Source: Dermatemys mawii (Eukaryota; Chordata; Testudines; Dermatemydidae). Taken from it: a stretch of 64,000 bases of DNA. The stretch is from positions 6,557,619-6,621,618 of the forward strand of contig ML677374.1 in assembly GCA_007922305.1 (NCBI GenBank). The letters run 5' to 3'. The notes beneath the pieces are model-generated. The model was not told the DNA's origin and made no database searches. It saw only the letters and a list, made by a program, of their open reading frames with translations. A program made the position numbers and the translations under genes. This document shows, piece by piece, positions 37,901 through 52,900 of the stretch. How positions within the stretch are numbered: the first letter of the stretch is position 1; the number at the start of each line of letters is the position of its first letter.

Positions 37901-40900
37901 AATGTCATTCTGCAATGGCAATACACCAAAAAGGTTTTATTCTGCTACAGTCCAACTATTCTTGTTCCTAAGGACTTGCATTAGGATCAGTTAAACTATC
38001 AGACATGAGGCACCATTACAGGCCAAAATCACCCATGATGCACGTTAACAAACTCACAAGCACTAACTTGGACTTGCTGTGGAGTTAAATACAGGACATC
38101 TGAGGACAAAAGGGATGGGATGAGCCTCAAAGACCTGGAATTGCACAGCATCTAGAACTATAATCTTTCAATAGCTTATTGACCAACAGCAGTGACATTA
38201 ATATACAATCCTCTGCAACCAATCCCCACCCACATTCCAAGATCTTTCAAAACATGATTGTTTATTTAAAATTAAAATATATCAAATAACATATCGAAAC
38301 AAAACTTGGAAGAAATCATAGGCTGTAGGACCATATACAAACTACAAACAGCATTCCCCTCCCCCAAAATTGGTATTGATGTCCCATAAAAATCCTATAC
38401 CTATGGGAATTCCCCTTCATCTCCTGCTTTCGAGAGCGTGAAATCCAAAGGACAGTTATCATATGGGCAGGTGTAAGGGAAGGTGAAATTTTGGATGAAC
38501 AGTGATTTTTTAGTGATAGCAATGTTTACACACACAACCAGTGTACATTACCACCAGAAAAGTGACCAATGCTGATTGGCATTCCACATTGTGCGGGTGA
38601 ATCTCGAGGGCAATATTTTATATAACTACAAAGAGACAAAGAAGGTGAGGTAATATGTTTTACTGGACCAACTTCTGCTGGTAGAAGGGACACACTTTGA
38701 AGCTACACAAAGCTCTTCCTCAGGTCTGGAGAAGGTAACCAGAGCATCTGAACTAAATACAAAGGGGGAACAGACTGTTAAGCATAACGGGTTCACACAT
38801 GCTGTAGGAGTCCACCTAAAATGAAGTGAGCAATAAAGGGTTAGATTAAGCATAAGGGGTTGTAACTTGCCTGGTGATTCCCCCAGATATATGTACTTCC
38901 ATTGGTTGTTTTGTTTTTCAAAAGTACATTATTAGTGAACTGGTTCAAATCAAAGGCACAAATACAAAATGGGGAATAACTACAGAAATGGACCTGGGTA
39001 TTATAGTGGATCACAAATAGAACATGAGCTCATGAGTGATGTATTTGTGAAAAAGACATTATTCTGGTGTGCATTAAGAGGAGTGTCAAATGAAAGACGC
39101 GGGAAGTAATTGTTCTGCTCTAGTCGGTACTGATGAAGCCTCACTGGAGTATTTTGTCCAGGTCTGGGTGCCCCACTTTCTTAAAGATCTGGGCAAACTG
39201 GAGAAAGACCAGAGGAGAGCAACAAAAATGCTAAAGGGTTGAGAAAACTGACTTAGAAAAGGTTAACCAACTGGGCATGTTTAGCCTTGAGAAAAGACGA
39301 CTGTGGGGAGAACCTGACAAAAGTATTTATAAAGAGGAAAGTGATCAATTGTTCTCCATGTCCACTAGAAGGTAGGACCAGAAGTAATCGGCTTAATGTG
39401 CAGCAAGGGAGATTTAGGTTAGGTATTCGGAAAATCTAACTATAAGGATAGTTAAATACTGGAATAGAGTTCCAAGGGAGGTTGTGAAATTTCCATCACT
39501 GGAACATGTTAGACACACACCTGTCAGGGATGGTCTAGGTTTACTTGGTCCTGTCTCAGCGAATGGGGCTGCACTAAATGACCTCTCTAGGTCCCTTCTA
39601 GCTCTCCATTTCTGTGACTCTATTCATCTATAAAATAGCTACTGCCTGACTTTTGACTATTGTCTGATTTTCCAGATCTTGGTGCAAAATGACACACAGG
39701 TCACATGATGCTATTGTTTAGCCAATCAAGAAAACAAAATAAAAATGTAATAATTTTGTATATGCATGCTGCAAAGTAATCACCCGCACATGGTATTGTT
39801 GGGATTTAAATAAACTGTCATGCAAATTTACCTCTGAAAATGGACTGCTTGGCTTAACTTATCTATAGCTACTGCTGTTCTAATGTGGGTAAAACTTTGG
39901 TTAAGTTTTCATTATGTGGGGATTCAAGATGGGTTCTGAACCATCTCCAGCAAACGAAGTGGAGAAGTCTGTCAGAAGTCACAACAAAAGGCTGGTCAAA
40001 ATGGGAAGGGACAGGCTCAGCTCCTGAAGTGATATGGCAGTTTTCAGCTTTCGTGTCTGTGAAAAGTCACTTTTACTCTACTGAGGTGGACAGATCCCTC
40101 TTGAATAATCCCTCATCCAACACTTCATACAGAGCATTATTATATATAATTATATAAGTGGGTATAAATATTCACACACCTACAAGGTACAACTCTATAT
40201 AAAACTACATCTAAAACTATATAAAACATTCAGATGCAGACATTTATCATAAGGGACCGACTAAAGATGATGTTCATCTTATCATAAAATCTGCTGATGG
40301 TGAGATCATGCCAAACGAATAAAAGGTTTTTCCATTGTACCATGAGATCAACATTTTGATAAGATAAATGGGAACAATTCAGGGTCACGTCCTGCTTCCA
40401 TGAAAGCCATTTTGCCATGGCCTTTGATTAAAATGGGACCAAGCCCATGTTTGCATCAGACACTATATTTATGGCCATCCTGATGGTAATAAAGAACATG
40501 TTGCAAGATAAAGTTCATTTTCTCTCATTTCTGTTTCAATCCTAAAGCTTTCTCCCTTATGCTAACTGAAAAACCCACATGAAAATAGAATACTTAGATG
40601 CTTCTGAAGTGTGGTCAGTAGGTTTGCTGCTTTCACTGTCTGTATATGTCTATGTATTCATAGCTTCCTATGGCTACACACGCTTTCTAGAAAATGCAGC
40701 CATTCTAGAGTCAAGTCTGGGATTCCTCTTTTCGACTGCCCTGTTGCTCTGCAGTATAAGCTGTCACATAAGAGTGTGTTACACTGAGTGCCATTTTAAT
40801 AAAACATGAAACTAATGAAGATTTTGGAGATAGTGCTAGAAAATTGGTAATGAGCAGATTTATGTCAAATTATTCAATACCTGTCATCCTTCCCTGCTCC

Positions 40901-43900
40901 CACCCCCACACATGCAAGTCAAAATCCAACATCTGAAGATTCCTTGAATGAAAACACAAAAGTCGCTGAATTATTTACCCACCCCTCTGCACAAGGCACA
41001 CGTATATGAAGATCTCCCTCTTCTCCAGTACTCAGCAGCTCCACAGAAATGACGACAGCCATTCAGGGGTTAAAGAGAGGCAGTGAACCCCCAGTTAATG
41101 AGTAAGAATTCAGCAGGCAGTGTAAGATAAATGGAGCTTTCTCTGCTTCTGCTGGAGTCAGCATGAACTGCGGCCCCGCGGCTTGTTTGTGGCAAATGGA
41201 GTGCGCGGAATATCAAAGGGCAGTGATCCAGAAGAAGACCGACTTTGACAAATTTTAAATTGGGCAGAAAGAAAACCAGCAAGAAAAAAAAAAATTATGC
41301 AATTCGCTGTGTCCTGCAATCTTGGCTTTCCTGCCATTGTACGGAATTAGTGGCAAAACAACAGCAATGATCATCTGATGTTGGGAGCAATTAAGAGCCA
41401 TCTAAGTGAGATGCTTATCAGAGACTGAAGCTTTTAAGGCTCTCTGTATGTACAGTTGTAAGTGACTTGCTCTTGTGTTGCAGTCATTTTAATTAAAGTG
41501 TACGGAGTAATTACCCTGTTTAGAGAAGGGGGGGGGGAAAATGTAACATAAAACCCCCACGCAGTCTGGTGTTGGATTTTAGAGAGACTCTCTTGTAGAA
41601 AAATGTTTGCCCTTTTTCTCTCTTATCAAAGAGAGGATGGTACAGGGGTCACAGCCAGCGTGATTTAGGGTTGTTTTCTAATAGCGTCTGATGGAATGGA
41701 AGGGATTCAGTGCTTGAATTCAACGCAACCGAGCCACACAACAGTAAATTCATAAGGGCAACAACAAAAAATGACATTTGCTACTTTTCCCTGCTGCTAT
41801 GAGATTAAAAACCAAACCGTCCTCTTTGTTCGAGGCCAGTGTCTACACACGCTTGGGACTAGACTAAATTTGCCCAGAGTCATGGATAAGACCATCTTCT
41901 GTAGGGGGTTTCATTGTTAATTTGAGAGGAGCAGGACCTTTCCTGGTGCTGCTGTGGTAAATATCCTCAAAATGGTGCTCTCGCAGCAGGGCCATTTATC
42001 TGCTTGCACAACTGCTGAGTGTTCAGTGTATACTCTTCTCTAACCACACATCTGATTTCCACTTCTCCTCAACTCTAGAGACTTTCATGCCAGAGGGGCA
42101 GTTCTTCCACCAAGCCAGCAAAATCACCTCCAGGTAGTGTAGTTATGAATCCTGCCTTGACTGACTGGGTTAGGAATTAAACTGCAGCCTTTTAACTGGG
42201 CACTCTAAAGCATTTTATGTGTGCATATACTTGGACTCTGCGCTAGGTTCCCAAAATTCGTTGGAGTCTCGTTTATTTAGTTGTCTCTAAGGGGACACTG
42301 TCACGTCAAACGTAGCCCAAAAATTCAGAGCTGGTGAAAATAAGCTTTTACCAAACCTCCGAATGTTAGAAATGTGCACTTCAATTCTATGGAACCAGCT
42401 TATATGAACAAACATTCCAAATGGAAGTGGCTAGTCTGTTTTCCCAGCAGAAAGAAATGCAGGAAATAAACAGCCCAGTGAGAAAAAATTAAATGAGATT
42501 TTAAAAATTCTTTCCTTTTTAAACAAGTTTCGGAATGTCATTTGTAACAATGGGTATGGATTTTTTCTTTTTCTTTTTTTAACCCTGATGGTGTCCCTTT
42601 CCAATTATTATTCTCTTCCAAAGACATATCAAAGGGGCTGTGATCTATAAATAGTTGTTTTGTTATTAATTAAAAAAAAAATAGCAGCAGCAATAGCAAC
42701 AACTTATCATCCATTTACATAGCACCTTTCATACGGAAGGACCCCAACGGGCTTTATAAATGTAAACAGACATACAAGCCACATGCACTGAGAACGCTTC
42801 CTCCACTACTAAAATATAGTTAATTCTGGACATGAAGAGCAGCTTTTGAAGAGCATTCTGTAAAAATAAGAGATGTCAAAGACCATTTAAAGAGCTTATT
42901 CCCCTGAGAGAGGATGTATCTGATATTAAATTGATACTGCTGAATAATCTGTACTTTTTGTTTACAGGGTTTGTAATGTGCTTTGGGATCATTTGACATT
43001 AAAGGTACTTTGATAACATAACTACACATTTAAATCACAATGGTCCTGGCACAGCAAAGTAATGCCACATTTGAAGTCAGGAGATGAAGAATACTTTATC
43101 CAATTGCAATAGCAGAGGGGTCATGTGTAGGTAGCTACAATTCCTGGAGTTAAAAAACAAGCCATGACACTAGGTTTAACCCAGAAGTCACAAATATACT
43201 GGACTGGATCCTCGGTGACACCAAATTTACACCAGCTAAGGATCGGGCCCACTAAGTTGTGAGTGAGCTGAGCATACTCAGAGAATTAACCCCAGAGTCT
43301 GGACACCTTCATCGTCGTTTGCTGTAAAACCCATCAGTTCTTTAAAAAGAAAAATCATGATTGGTGCAGAGAAAGCAGATAAGGAAGTGTTGTTTACTAC
43401 TACTCCTAACACAAGAACTAGGGTCACCAAATTAAATTAATAGGCAGCAGGTTTAAAATAAAGAAAAGGAAGTATTTTTTCACACTACGCACAGTCAGCC
43501 TTTGGAACTCCTTCCCACAGGACATTGTGAAGGCCAAGGCCATAATAGGGTTCACCAAAGAACCAGACAAATTCATGGAGGATAGGTCAATCAATGGCTA
43601 TCAGCTAGGACGTCCAGGAATGGTGTCCCTAGCCTCTGTTTGTCAGAAGCTGGGAACAAGAGACAGGGGATAGATCATTTAATGTTTACCTGTTCTGCTC
43701 ATTCCCTCTGGGGCTCGTGACACTGGCCACTGTCAGAAGACAGGAAACAGGGCTAGATGGACCCTTGCTCTGACCCAGTAGGGCCATTCTTATGTTAAAT
43801 GATTTGAAAAGATACAATACACCCACACTAAATGCTGTAGATGTACATGAAAATAAAAAAATATGATTCTATGCAAACACACAAGACTGGGCTCATCTGG

Positions 43901-46900
43901 TTTTCCTCTCAAACTGGATGACAGTAAATAAAAATTACCATGAATTTGATAAAGTAATGCAGTGCCCCCTTTCTAAGGTCCATAAACACACTCATTAGAT
44001 ATTAGCTGACTGGATCACTAATATACCAATAGTACAGTCCAGACGTACCTAGTCGCTCTGCGAGACGACTGTAGATTGGGTCCACCCGTCTCATTGTTTT
44101 CACCAAATCTTTCCTGCGGAATTTGATTTCTACTGTCCCTTCTGGCTCCAGAACTCCTCCTCTGATCAGTGATGAGAAAAGAGAAAGGAAAGGCACTTTC
44201 AGATCATCAGATAAGGAAAAACACAAAATGGATTGGTACAATTTGTTGTCTAGAAAGTATTTAGAAAAAGACTCTTAGTTACTATTTACCTAACCCCAAA
44301 TAGAATGTGCATAGGATGTGTCTGAGGCCTTATAGAAATATATCAATCGAATACTATTTGATGCAATTTGGAACTAATAAATAACATTTGGAACTCCTAT
44401 AGTTCCTTTCAGCTTAGGCTCCAACAGCTCTTGTAGGTGAGTTTTATGAAAATGTCTTGACCAAAAAAAAAATAAAAAATAGTTCTCATTACAGAAGCTA
44501 CCTGCTTCCCAGGTCGAAGACACATGATTTGGAATCTAGGTTTGACAATGAAGACAGAAGCTATTTTACTTTCAAGTGCAAAAGAGTGAGAGGAGAGAAA
44601 AAGGTCAGTGGAGAGGCTCTAAGGAGTGATGGCGGGGGCGGGGGGGGAGACTCTGATTGTACAGCAGTGCTTCAGCATGGATATGATCGCAGACTGTACT
44701 TGCACAACAAGCTTTTGTAGTCCAACAACAGGACACTAAGCTACACACTGTTATGCAAAAGTCCTCAACTCTTAAGCCCAACAAAGCTGCAGAAGCGACA
44801 AGTCCACACTTGTACTGGCATCGCAGGATATAGCCACTGACGGGGCATACGCACCTTTGCATGTAATTACTCAGAATGTGTTCTCAGCATGCACAGCTGT
44901 CAGTGCGAGATACAGTTGGGAACACACTATTGGAAATACACTCTCCTAGAAATTGCTGTGATCGATTCCACACGCTGCAGGGTTATGAGCTAAGTGATAC
45001 AAAAAACTCAGAGGTTCTGGCTTGCAGGGGTTTCTGAGAATCTTTTCAATGTCAGGTTATGTCGGGTGGAAGTGAATTAAGGGCAGAATTGCTCCTGTAA
45101 AACAGAGTGACAATAAAGGGGCAGTGTTGTTGGATAGGTTCTTTTAAGTGAGATTCTCAGACAGGCACTAATAGGTGGGGTAGATTAACATGTGCACAGG
45201 AATTAAATCATAATGATGATGATTAAAACACTTTGTCCTCTATAGATCTTCCATTCCGGGATCTCAAGGCCCTTTATAAACAATAATTAATTATGCCTTG
45301 TGACACATCTGTGAGACATGTTACAGAGAGGAAAAGTGAAAGAGGAGAGGTTAAGTGACTTGCCCCAGGTCACAGAGTCAGAAACAGATCCAAACTTCTT
45401 CCTCCCAGTTCTAGACTACAAGATCATCTCAGCCTCATTTTTCTAGAGATTGGCTTCAGAATTTCCTGAGGGGGATGGAAAGGCTGGAGAACAAAATGAG
45501 TTTGAAGATCCAAACTGGAGCCAACAGACCATCTACCTGAAGGTCTCGAGAGATCCCAATTGGGGCCAATGTACCATCTACCAGGAGGTCTCTGCCTTGC
45601 CTTTTCATAACAGACACGCTGAAGGGGTGTTTGCACAAGCCTTGCCTGCACTGATGAGCTCTCCTTGTCCTGAGCATCCTGACCTTTCACATTTTCAAGA
45701 GGGAAAAGGTAGATAGATAGATAACCCCCTTCTAAGTTTCGAGATGCAAAGTACAGAAAATGTAATTCTTTTAACTCTAGATGCAGAGGAGGAACCTGTG
45801 GCCAAGGGACTGTGGTTTCCCGTGTGACCATTCCACTTGTTCGTATCTAACAGGAGAAATAGGCCACCTGGCAATTCTTCATGGAGGCCAATGCGACACC
45901 ACTGATGGTAGGGATTACATGGAAGTGTTCAACAGAGCCCCCTTAAATTAGCCATCTCAACTCCCACCAATTTGTAATAGCAACTGCTCTAAACAAAAAA
46001 GAAGGTTCTTCTTCCAAGGAACACATCCCAAGTCAGCCAAAGCTGATTAACTTTTGGGACTGAATTAAAATTGTGCCACATTCCCTACTCCAAAACACAA
46101 AGCACATGGTGGTAAGCTGGTTATTTGGTGTGAGGGGAATGACTTAGTCTCTGAGTAAGCAGAAAGAGCAATGCTCATCCATCTCTAATACAATGGGTAA
46201 CCGGACTGGTTACAGGCCTACTAAAAAGGAGGAGGAAAGTTGCAAGGTGAATGACAGCTGTCCCCACTTTTGTGAGTGGAACCCAGAGAATTACATCTGT
46301 GGAGCTGTGTAACAGGGGTCCAATCAGAATAATCATGTTGTTTTCACCTTCAGATGTGAGTCTATTTTCCCATCCGCCTGGCTATTCTCATATCACATGG
46401 CTGACCGGATCAAATAGATTAAAAACAGAAATCTCACGTGATCAGGTTCTCTCAAGTGTTTGAACTGCTTTGCTGCTCCTTTCTGTAGCATATCACCACC
46501 TGTCCTCCTTCCCTTGACTGCTCCAAGTAAAACACCCCTGATAGGAGCACGGTACGATGCCCTCATAGTTTATCCTGTTTTTATCAGTCATTGGCAGGCA
46601 GGATTGTTACACACCTCCAATCAGTGCGTATCCTCTTTTTTCCTTTTCCTTCAGAGGCCGGAAGGCTTGTTTTTAACAATTCACTTCTAATTGTTTGCAA
46701 TATTACACCAGGAATAACAAATACCATGGGCACATTTACACATGGTGCATTTTATAGACATGTGAGCGTTAGCTACACCATTTGCCTGTCCAGAGATCTA
46801 AGTATTTCAAAACGCAGCAGCACTTATTTGTGCTTGCCAAATTGTGCCCAGTTATTTCAAAGTGAAAAATTGTGGGTGCAAAAATCAGATGGTAAGTTGA

Positions 46901-49900
46901 AGCCTTTATGCCAGGGTCTCAAAAAGCTTTACAAACATTAACTAATGAAGTCTCATGCCACCCCCTGAAGGCAGGTAAAGAGAAGGTAAGGGATATGACC
47001 AAGATGAGGGAGTCAATGGCTGAGTTAAGAACAGAACCCAAGAGTCCTTCCTCCTACTCTCATGTGCTAATCACTGGACAACAGTCTCTTCTTTGGTACA
47101 GTCAGAAAGCAAACCAACCTCCCTCCATGTACACCAACACACAGGACCTGCCTTAGTACAACAAAACAATGGCTTGCTTTGCCTGGTATTCTGGTCTTGG
47201 AGCAGTACCATATACAGAAAGGAGTCAAGCTAAGTGAGTTGCTTTACCTGCTGTCTCGGTCTGCGTACATCTCCATGTGTCGGGGATTAATGGTGGGATC
47301 AATCACGACCCAGGATCCTCCTCTCAGCTCGGCTTGGGGTGGGATGTACACAAGCACTGGCTGTCTATATTCTCTTAGACCATCCACAATGTAGGCACCA
47401 AACTTTAGCACCTGGTCATACATGTCTGGGAAAAGGACACAGGAGTTTAAGTTCTTTATCCTTATCAATCTTAAGCAAATAAAAAAAACACACAGCGTTT
47501 CTACGGCTGGATTCCTAAGCAACTCCCCTCGGCACCACTCCACAAGCACTTCTAGGCATTATTTGGACTTTAAGGGAAGCCCTTATGGTCGCAAAATTGG
47601 ACTGGAGTATTTGCAAAAAGGCAATTTTTTGGAGACATCCAAACCTCTTCCCTGTCCCAGGCTAAACTGGGGAAAGCAGGAGGATATAGACATTCTCATG
47701 TTATAAGAGCACTTCTGCTTCCAGCTCCAGTCTTGAGATTTGCTTCATTCTTATTGCATCCAAATACATTCATAGACCCTTATTCTGGGCCTTCTGCTTG
47801 ACATACTCAAGTCTCATAATGAGCTCTACAAAAGGATCCACCTCCAAGGTGTCTTACTGAAGTCAATGGGTATTTCTGGGTGCTTGGCAATGCTGAAATT
47901 CAAGCCAGACAGATGCCTAAATATAAACTCAAGTGCCTAACTTTAGGTGGCCAAGCAAAACTAGTGAGCACGCATGTGTGTGTGGCAGCACAAAGGGCTA
48001 TTAATACACTGTATGTCATCATACAGAGTCCCGTTAATTGTTTTTTCCTAGGTGTGAAAAATATTTTCCTCCGTTCCTTAAATCAAGAACAGCTAAAGGG
48101 ATGTTGTTGAAACTTAACAATAGTAATTTGCACTATCAGGTAGAGTCAAGGCATGGAGACTGTCAGCCCCAAAAGTGATTTAAAAGAAAGTAATGAATAT
48201 GGAAACAATTAAACAGCCACAAGTGCACACATTGTTACATACTCCATTATATAGAGACTCACTGACTCCAATACATTAGAGCTGGAAAATATCTACTAGG
48301 ATCACCCAGTCCTTCTCTTTGTCAAAGGAGTACATTTTCCAGTACTTTGTAAAGCTTTGATTTGGAAGTCCCAAACTTGTAGATTTCCCCCACTTCCTTA
48401 GTGAGACCATTCAACAGCCTAGCAGATGAACTTGTCAGAAATTTTTGCATGGTATTCAGCATGCGTTTCCCTTTTGTTGTTTCAGACGTTACTCCCTGCA
48501 TCCTACTACATAATCTCTGCCCCATCTCGGTGCATGAATCCTTTAAATATTTGTAGACTCCTTAGTCATTGCTTAGGCAACCTACAAATACTCATCTCTT
48601 TCAAATATTTTCCTCCTAATACAGTCCCTTCAAGCCCTTTGATCATTTTTGTTGCTCTTCTCTGAACTCCTTCCAATTGGGTAATAACTCTGCAGTTTCG
48701 CGATATCCCAAAACAACTCATATTCCAGGTGTGTTTGCACTAGAGCAATAAAGCAAGGGAGTTTCTCTCTCTGCTCCATGACACAATGTTTTTAGTGCCA
48801 AAATCATACTGGCCTTTTGTAATAGTCATATAAAAGGCTATATACCTCCATCCGTCTTACGTACCTACATAAGCCCCATTACTACAATATCTGAATCACC
48901 TCACCACCTTTTAATGTATTTACTCTCACAAGAACCTTGTGAGGTAGAGAAGCACCATTTTACAAAGGGGAACTGAGGCAGAGAAATACTGAGTCATTTG
49001 CCTACGGTCACCCAGGAAGCTTGTGGGAGAACAAGGAACTGAACTCAAGCCTCACGAGACTAGCCCCTTCACCACTTGTCTTCTTGGGTCGACTCATACA
49101 CCCCATATGTACTAAAGAACTCTGCACGTGCAAAAAATGTTTCTTCATAAAGTTTGTTCTCTGGCAAACAGTTTAAATCTATTTCGTGCTGATAGACATG
49201 TGAATATATATAAATGCTAAATAAAGTGGATGGGGAACAAAACCAAATACTCCAAACTCCAAAGAAAAGAGACCTCAAAAGGAGTGACAAATTTATTACT
49301 AATTACACAGTTACTTTATTATGTAGTGCTAGTAATAAACCACTTGAAGGACTTTCAGCTAATTCTAGTGTTAAAATAATTTGAATCAAGCAATTATTTT
49401 CTTAACTGAATTAATTCTTTACTAGACATTTTTTACTAGTGCCACATAATGAAATGATTGTGTAATTAGCAATTCATTTTTCACCCCTGCCAAGAGTAGA
49501 TATTTTATGTGGAGTAAGTGTGGGGGGAGACAAGTGTCACTTGTTTGGTTTGGGGAGGTAGAAGAGGAATGGAGAGACAGAGGGAAGGAGAGCACTGTAT
49601 GCACACTGAGGAGGGACTATGGGAAAGCTCTCATTCAGGGCCTGACTGAACTTGCCTCACTGAGATCAGTGGGAGTTTTGCTGCTCTGAATGGGAGCAGG
49701 AGCAGGCCTTTAAACCACCCAGAGGCATGACCTTCCGAACAAAGGTCCTTCTCTGTCTCTTCCTCTTTGGACCCATGCATTAAGCATATGAAATACAAGA
49801 GTACTCACTTCCACTGGAACTGCCTAGCAGCCTTGACTTGATATTGCTTACATCAAATACTTGAGAATCCTTTGGCCTGCATCTCCTGCACACCCAAAAC

Positions 49901-52900
49901 TCCCACATTCTTTGGGTATGCAAAATTCCCACTGAAGTCAATGGATCCAGCACTAAGCATACAAAACTCCCTCTGATTCAATTGGCTTGATGCCCTTGTG
50001 CAGCCAAGCGTCACTGAAGTACTGGGAGTTTGGGGTCCAGGAAGGATTCATGATCTGGCCCTAAATGCTACCTGTTTTGTTTTTAACAGCATCTTAACAA
50101 TGATCTCTAAAGAACCCCCTAAACATTCCACTAACGTCAGCTTCTTGGCTTCTTTATATCTGATCAGATGGGAATGGAGCCACTGTCGTGCTTTCACTTA
50201 CACTGGAATATTTCAAATGTTTGTCAAGACTCTCCATCTTGAAAACTGACAATTGTTTCCTAGCCTTTGTTTTCTCTCTCTCATCCGATTACTGATCATG
50301 CAAGGACCTTTCCTCTGATCCCATGGCTACTTAGTTTCCTTAAGAGTCTCCAGTGGAGGACCTGGTCAAAAACTTTCTGAAAACCAGGTACACTATATTG
50401 GCTAGATCACCCACATGCTTATTGACTCCCTCAAAGAATTTGAATAGCTTGGTGAGGCATGACATTTCTTAACAAAAGCTATGCTCGAGTAAGGAGTGTG
50501 TGATCTGGTCCTCTAGTGTTATAATATAATCACTGTAATGCCTTGTACAAGCCAAATGAAATTGATAGAAGCTTCTATACTACAGAGCCAATTCAAAACC
50601 AGAGGAAACGGAGGCATAATTTACATGGTGACAAAAAATGGTTACCAGACTCTTTCATATATTTAACAATAAAAAAGCTTTGCACTTCTATAGCACCTTT
50701 CATCCTAAAGCCCTTTGCAAACACACTTAGCTAAGTAAAACAACATCACTGTGAAATAGATATTGTTATAAAACCTATAATTGTGAAAGTGAAATACCAG
50801 AATTGCTGAAAGTCATTCAAAATGCAGCAAAGAGAATCCAGGAGTACTGATTCCTAGTCCCCTGGCCTAGCCACTAGAACACACACATTAATATTGTATT
50901 TGAGTATGAAAGTACAAAACATTTACCACATGGTGAGAAATACCTTTATTGTGGTATTTGCAGTATTCTGTATTGTTAGAATGAGAAATATTGCACCAAA
51001 TTTAACTACGGCAGATGGTAAATCGTGCCATATTTTAATGGTGCCCACAGTTCTGTGTTTTCATTGTTTGGGCTGTCCTAGTGCCTTGGCAGGGTAGAGA
51101 CTTTAAAAACAGTTATTACCGTAACTAACATACTAAATATGGTTTAAAAAGTTATCATGGCAAAGAGTAAGAGCCTAGAACTAAATGGTTGCACAACTGT
51201 GTTCAAAAATACAGCTATTTAAGCTGAGTATACGCGCAAAGACAATTAAACCTGAAATTCCTCAGTTTGTCTTTTTAAATTGCCTTTTTGTACATTTGAA
51301 CATAAATACATAAATAAAGACGATCCCAGCAAACTGAGGAAAAAAATTAAAATGAATGGAACTTCCTGGCCAGGTTTCACTCCAATATTAATTCAAACCT
51401 GGGAATCACAAGCCACTTGAACAGCACAGTGTGGAGTGGAAATGCTTACAGACCTTTCAGAAGAGCAGTGCTGTTTGTTATGCAGCATGATATTCTGTCC
51501 ATTTAACATGCACTTTCACATTCACTATCTGTGAGTTTACCTGCAGTGTGTGTCTGTATCTACTGTATACAGATATAAAGCCTGCCAGACACTGTTATCA
51601 TTACACTGTATGGGTAAATATTGGCAGCCCGATGCAGCAAGCATGCCAGAAAGGCTGCAGACAGTTTTTTTCGTTTCTATAATGATGGGCAGTATGCCCT
51701 ACTCCCTCAAAGCTGGAACAGATCTCATCATCTTGGCTGGATTACCAGACAGGACTTTAAGGTAAACACCAAGCATACATTGGCTGCATACACATAATGT
51801 ACCTCATAAACCCATTAAATATAGGCAGTGCTGTATTTCAACATCCAGGTAAACAGAGATTTAAAATGGCCTTTTTATTCTAGTTGAAGTTTTCAATAAG
51901 TTTTTTTTTATTGTTATTTATAAGTGGTCCCAGGAAAAAAATAAGTGTAACATGAAAACCCAACCGAGAGTGACCCTGTAGCACCAGCAGTGATGCAGTT
52001 TAATATCACTGGGATTTGCATCCTATCAAACTATTCATGCTGAGTCTGAGACCCTGGTGCTAATTTCTAGTAAATTTCACGCTTGATGTCTCACTGTTGT
52101 GGGTCATTGCCGGTTCGTCTAAATAAACTGCTTCCAAATGGCTCCTCCATCTAAATATTCAAGCCAGTTTTTATAATTTAATTTTGCATTATGCTGAATA
52201 GCCTTCCGGCCAGATAGAGCTCGTGGGGGAAACCACCAATACCACCGTGATATGCCTTTATTTATTTTATTTATTTATTTTACTGCTTGAATTAGACCTC
52301 CTAGGCTGACTAGTAAAGAGGTTTTCAATACTCCCCCCGCCCCCGACTAATGTCAATTTTCGGCATAGCAAGAGCTGTCTCTAATCTTTTCCTACTCATT
52401 ACACACAATTTTGGAGTCATTTTACCCACAGTGCAGTCGGCTCCTGGCAGTGTGTTTGTGTGCACTGAGGGGTGGCATAATTGTTTATTTTCCCTCCCTG
52501 CATAATCCCCAGCTAGCATTGAAACCAAAACTGCAAACAACTCCCCAAGGGATGTCGAAACTGACAAGAGAGACAGAGACTTTCTACCCAGGTCCTTTTA
52601 CATGAGATAATATGGAGAAAACATCCTGACCCGTATGTACATCACCCTCCCCTCCTGTGCTGTTCTCACCTCCTCCAAGCTTATCTGCAGTAAGAATAAG
52701 TGATATGCAAATATAAATATTGGCACTTTCGCTATATGGCTCCACAGCCCTGCCCTGTAGTTCTGATTCCAAAGCAAAATTCATTTTTCAAGGGACGTTA
52801 CTAACAAAGGGCAAACCGTCAAAGAGCACAGGAAGCGGGCACAACAGCAACAACTTAGTAAGACTACATTCTATAGCTTTTTCTATGAGAGGATCTCAGC

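Larger units (their letters stand above)
29953..44048 (-). other. ACACA: ACACA intron (14.1 kb), the largest here
   Basis: It holds several MIR copies, one turtle SINE, two CR1 3' ends, an interspersed repeat at 38636, purine and CA microsatellites, and a CpG-rich block at 33620-34170. No exon was recognised within it; the ACC protein is continuous across it. Confidence 0.85.
44162..47247 (-). other. ACACA: ACACA intron (3.1 kb)
   Basis: It contains two MIR copies (45218-45425 and 46905-47095) and a two-unit 45-bp minisatellite (45507-45596). A G-rich patch (gcggggggga type) lies at about 44632-44650. Confidence 0.85.

Noticed and set aside
45424..45831. 135-codon minus-strand open frame with an internal peptide repeat
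   Set aside because: Explained by the 45-bp minisatellite and intron position; kept only as a low-interest observation.
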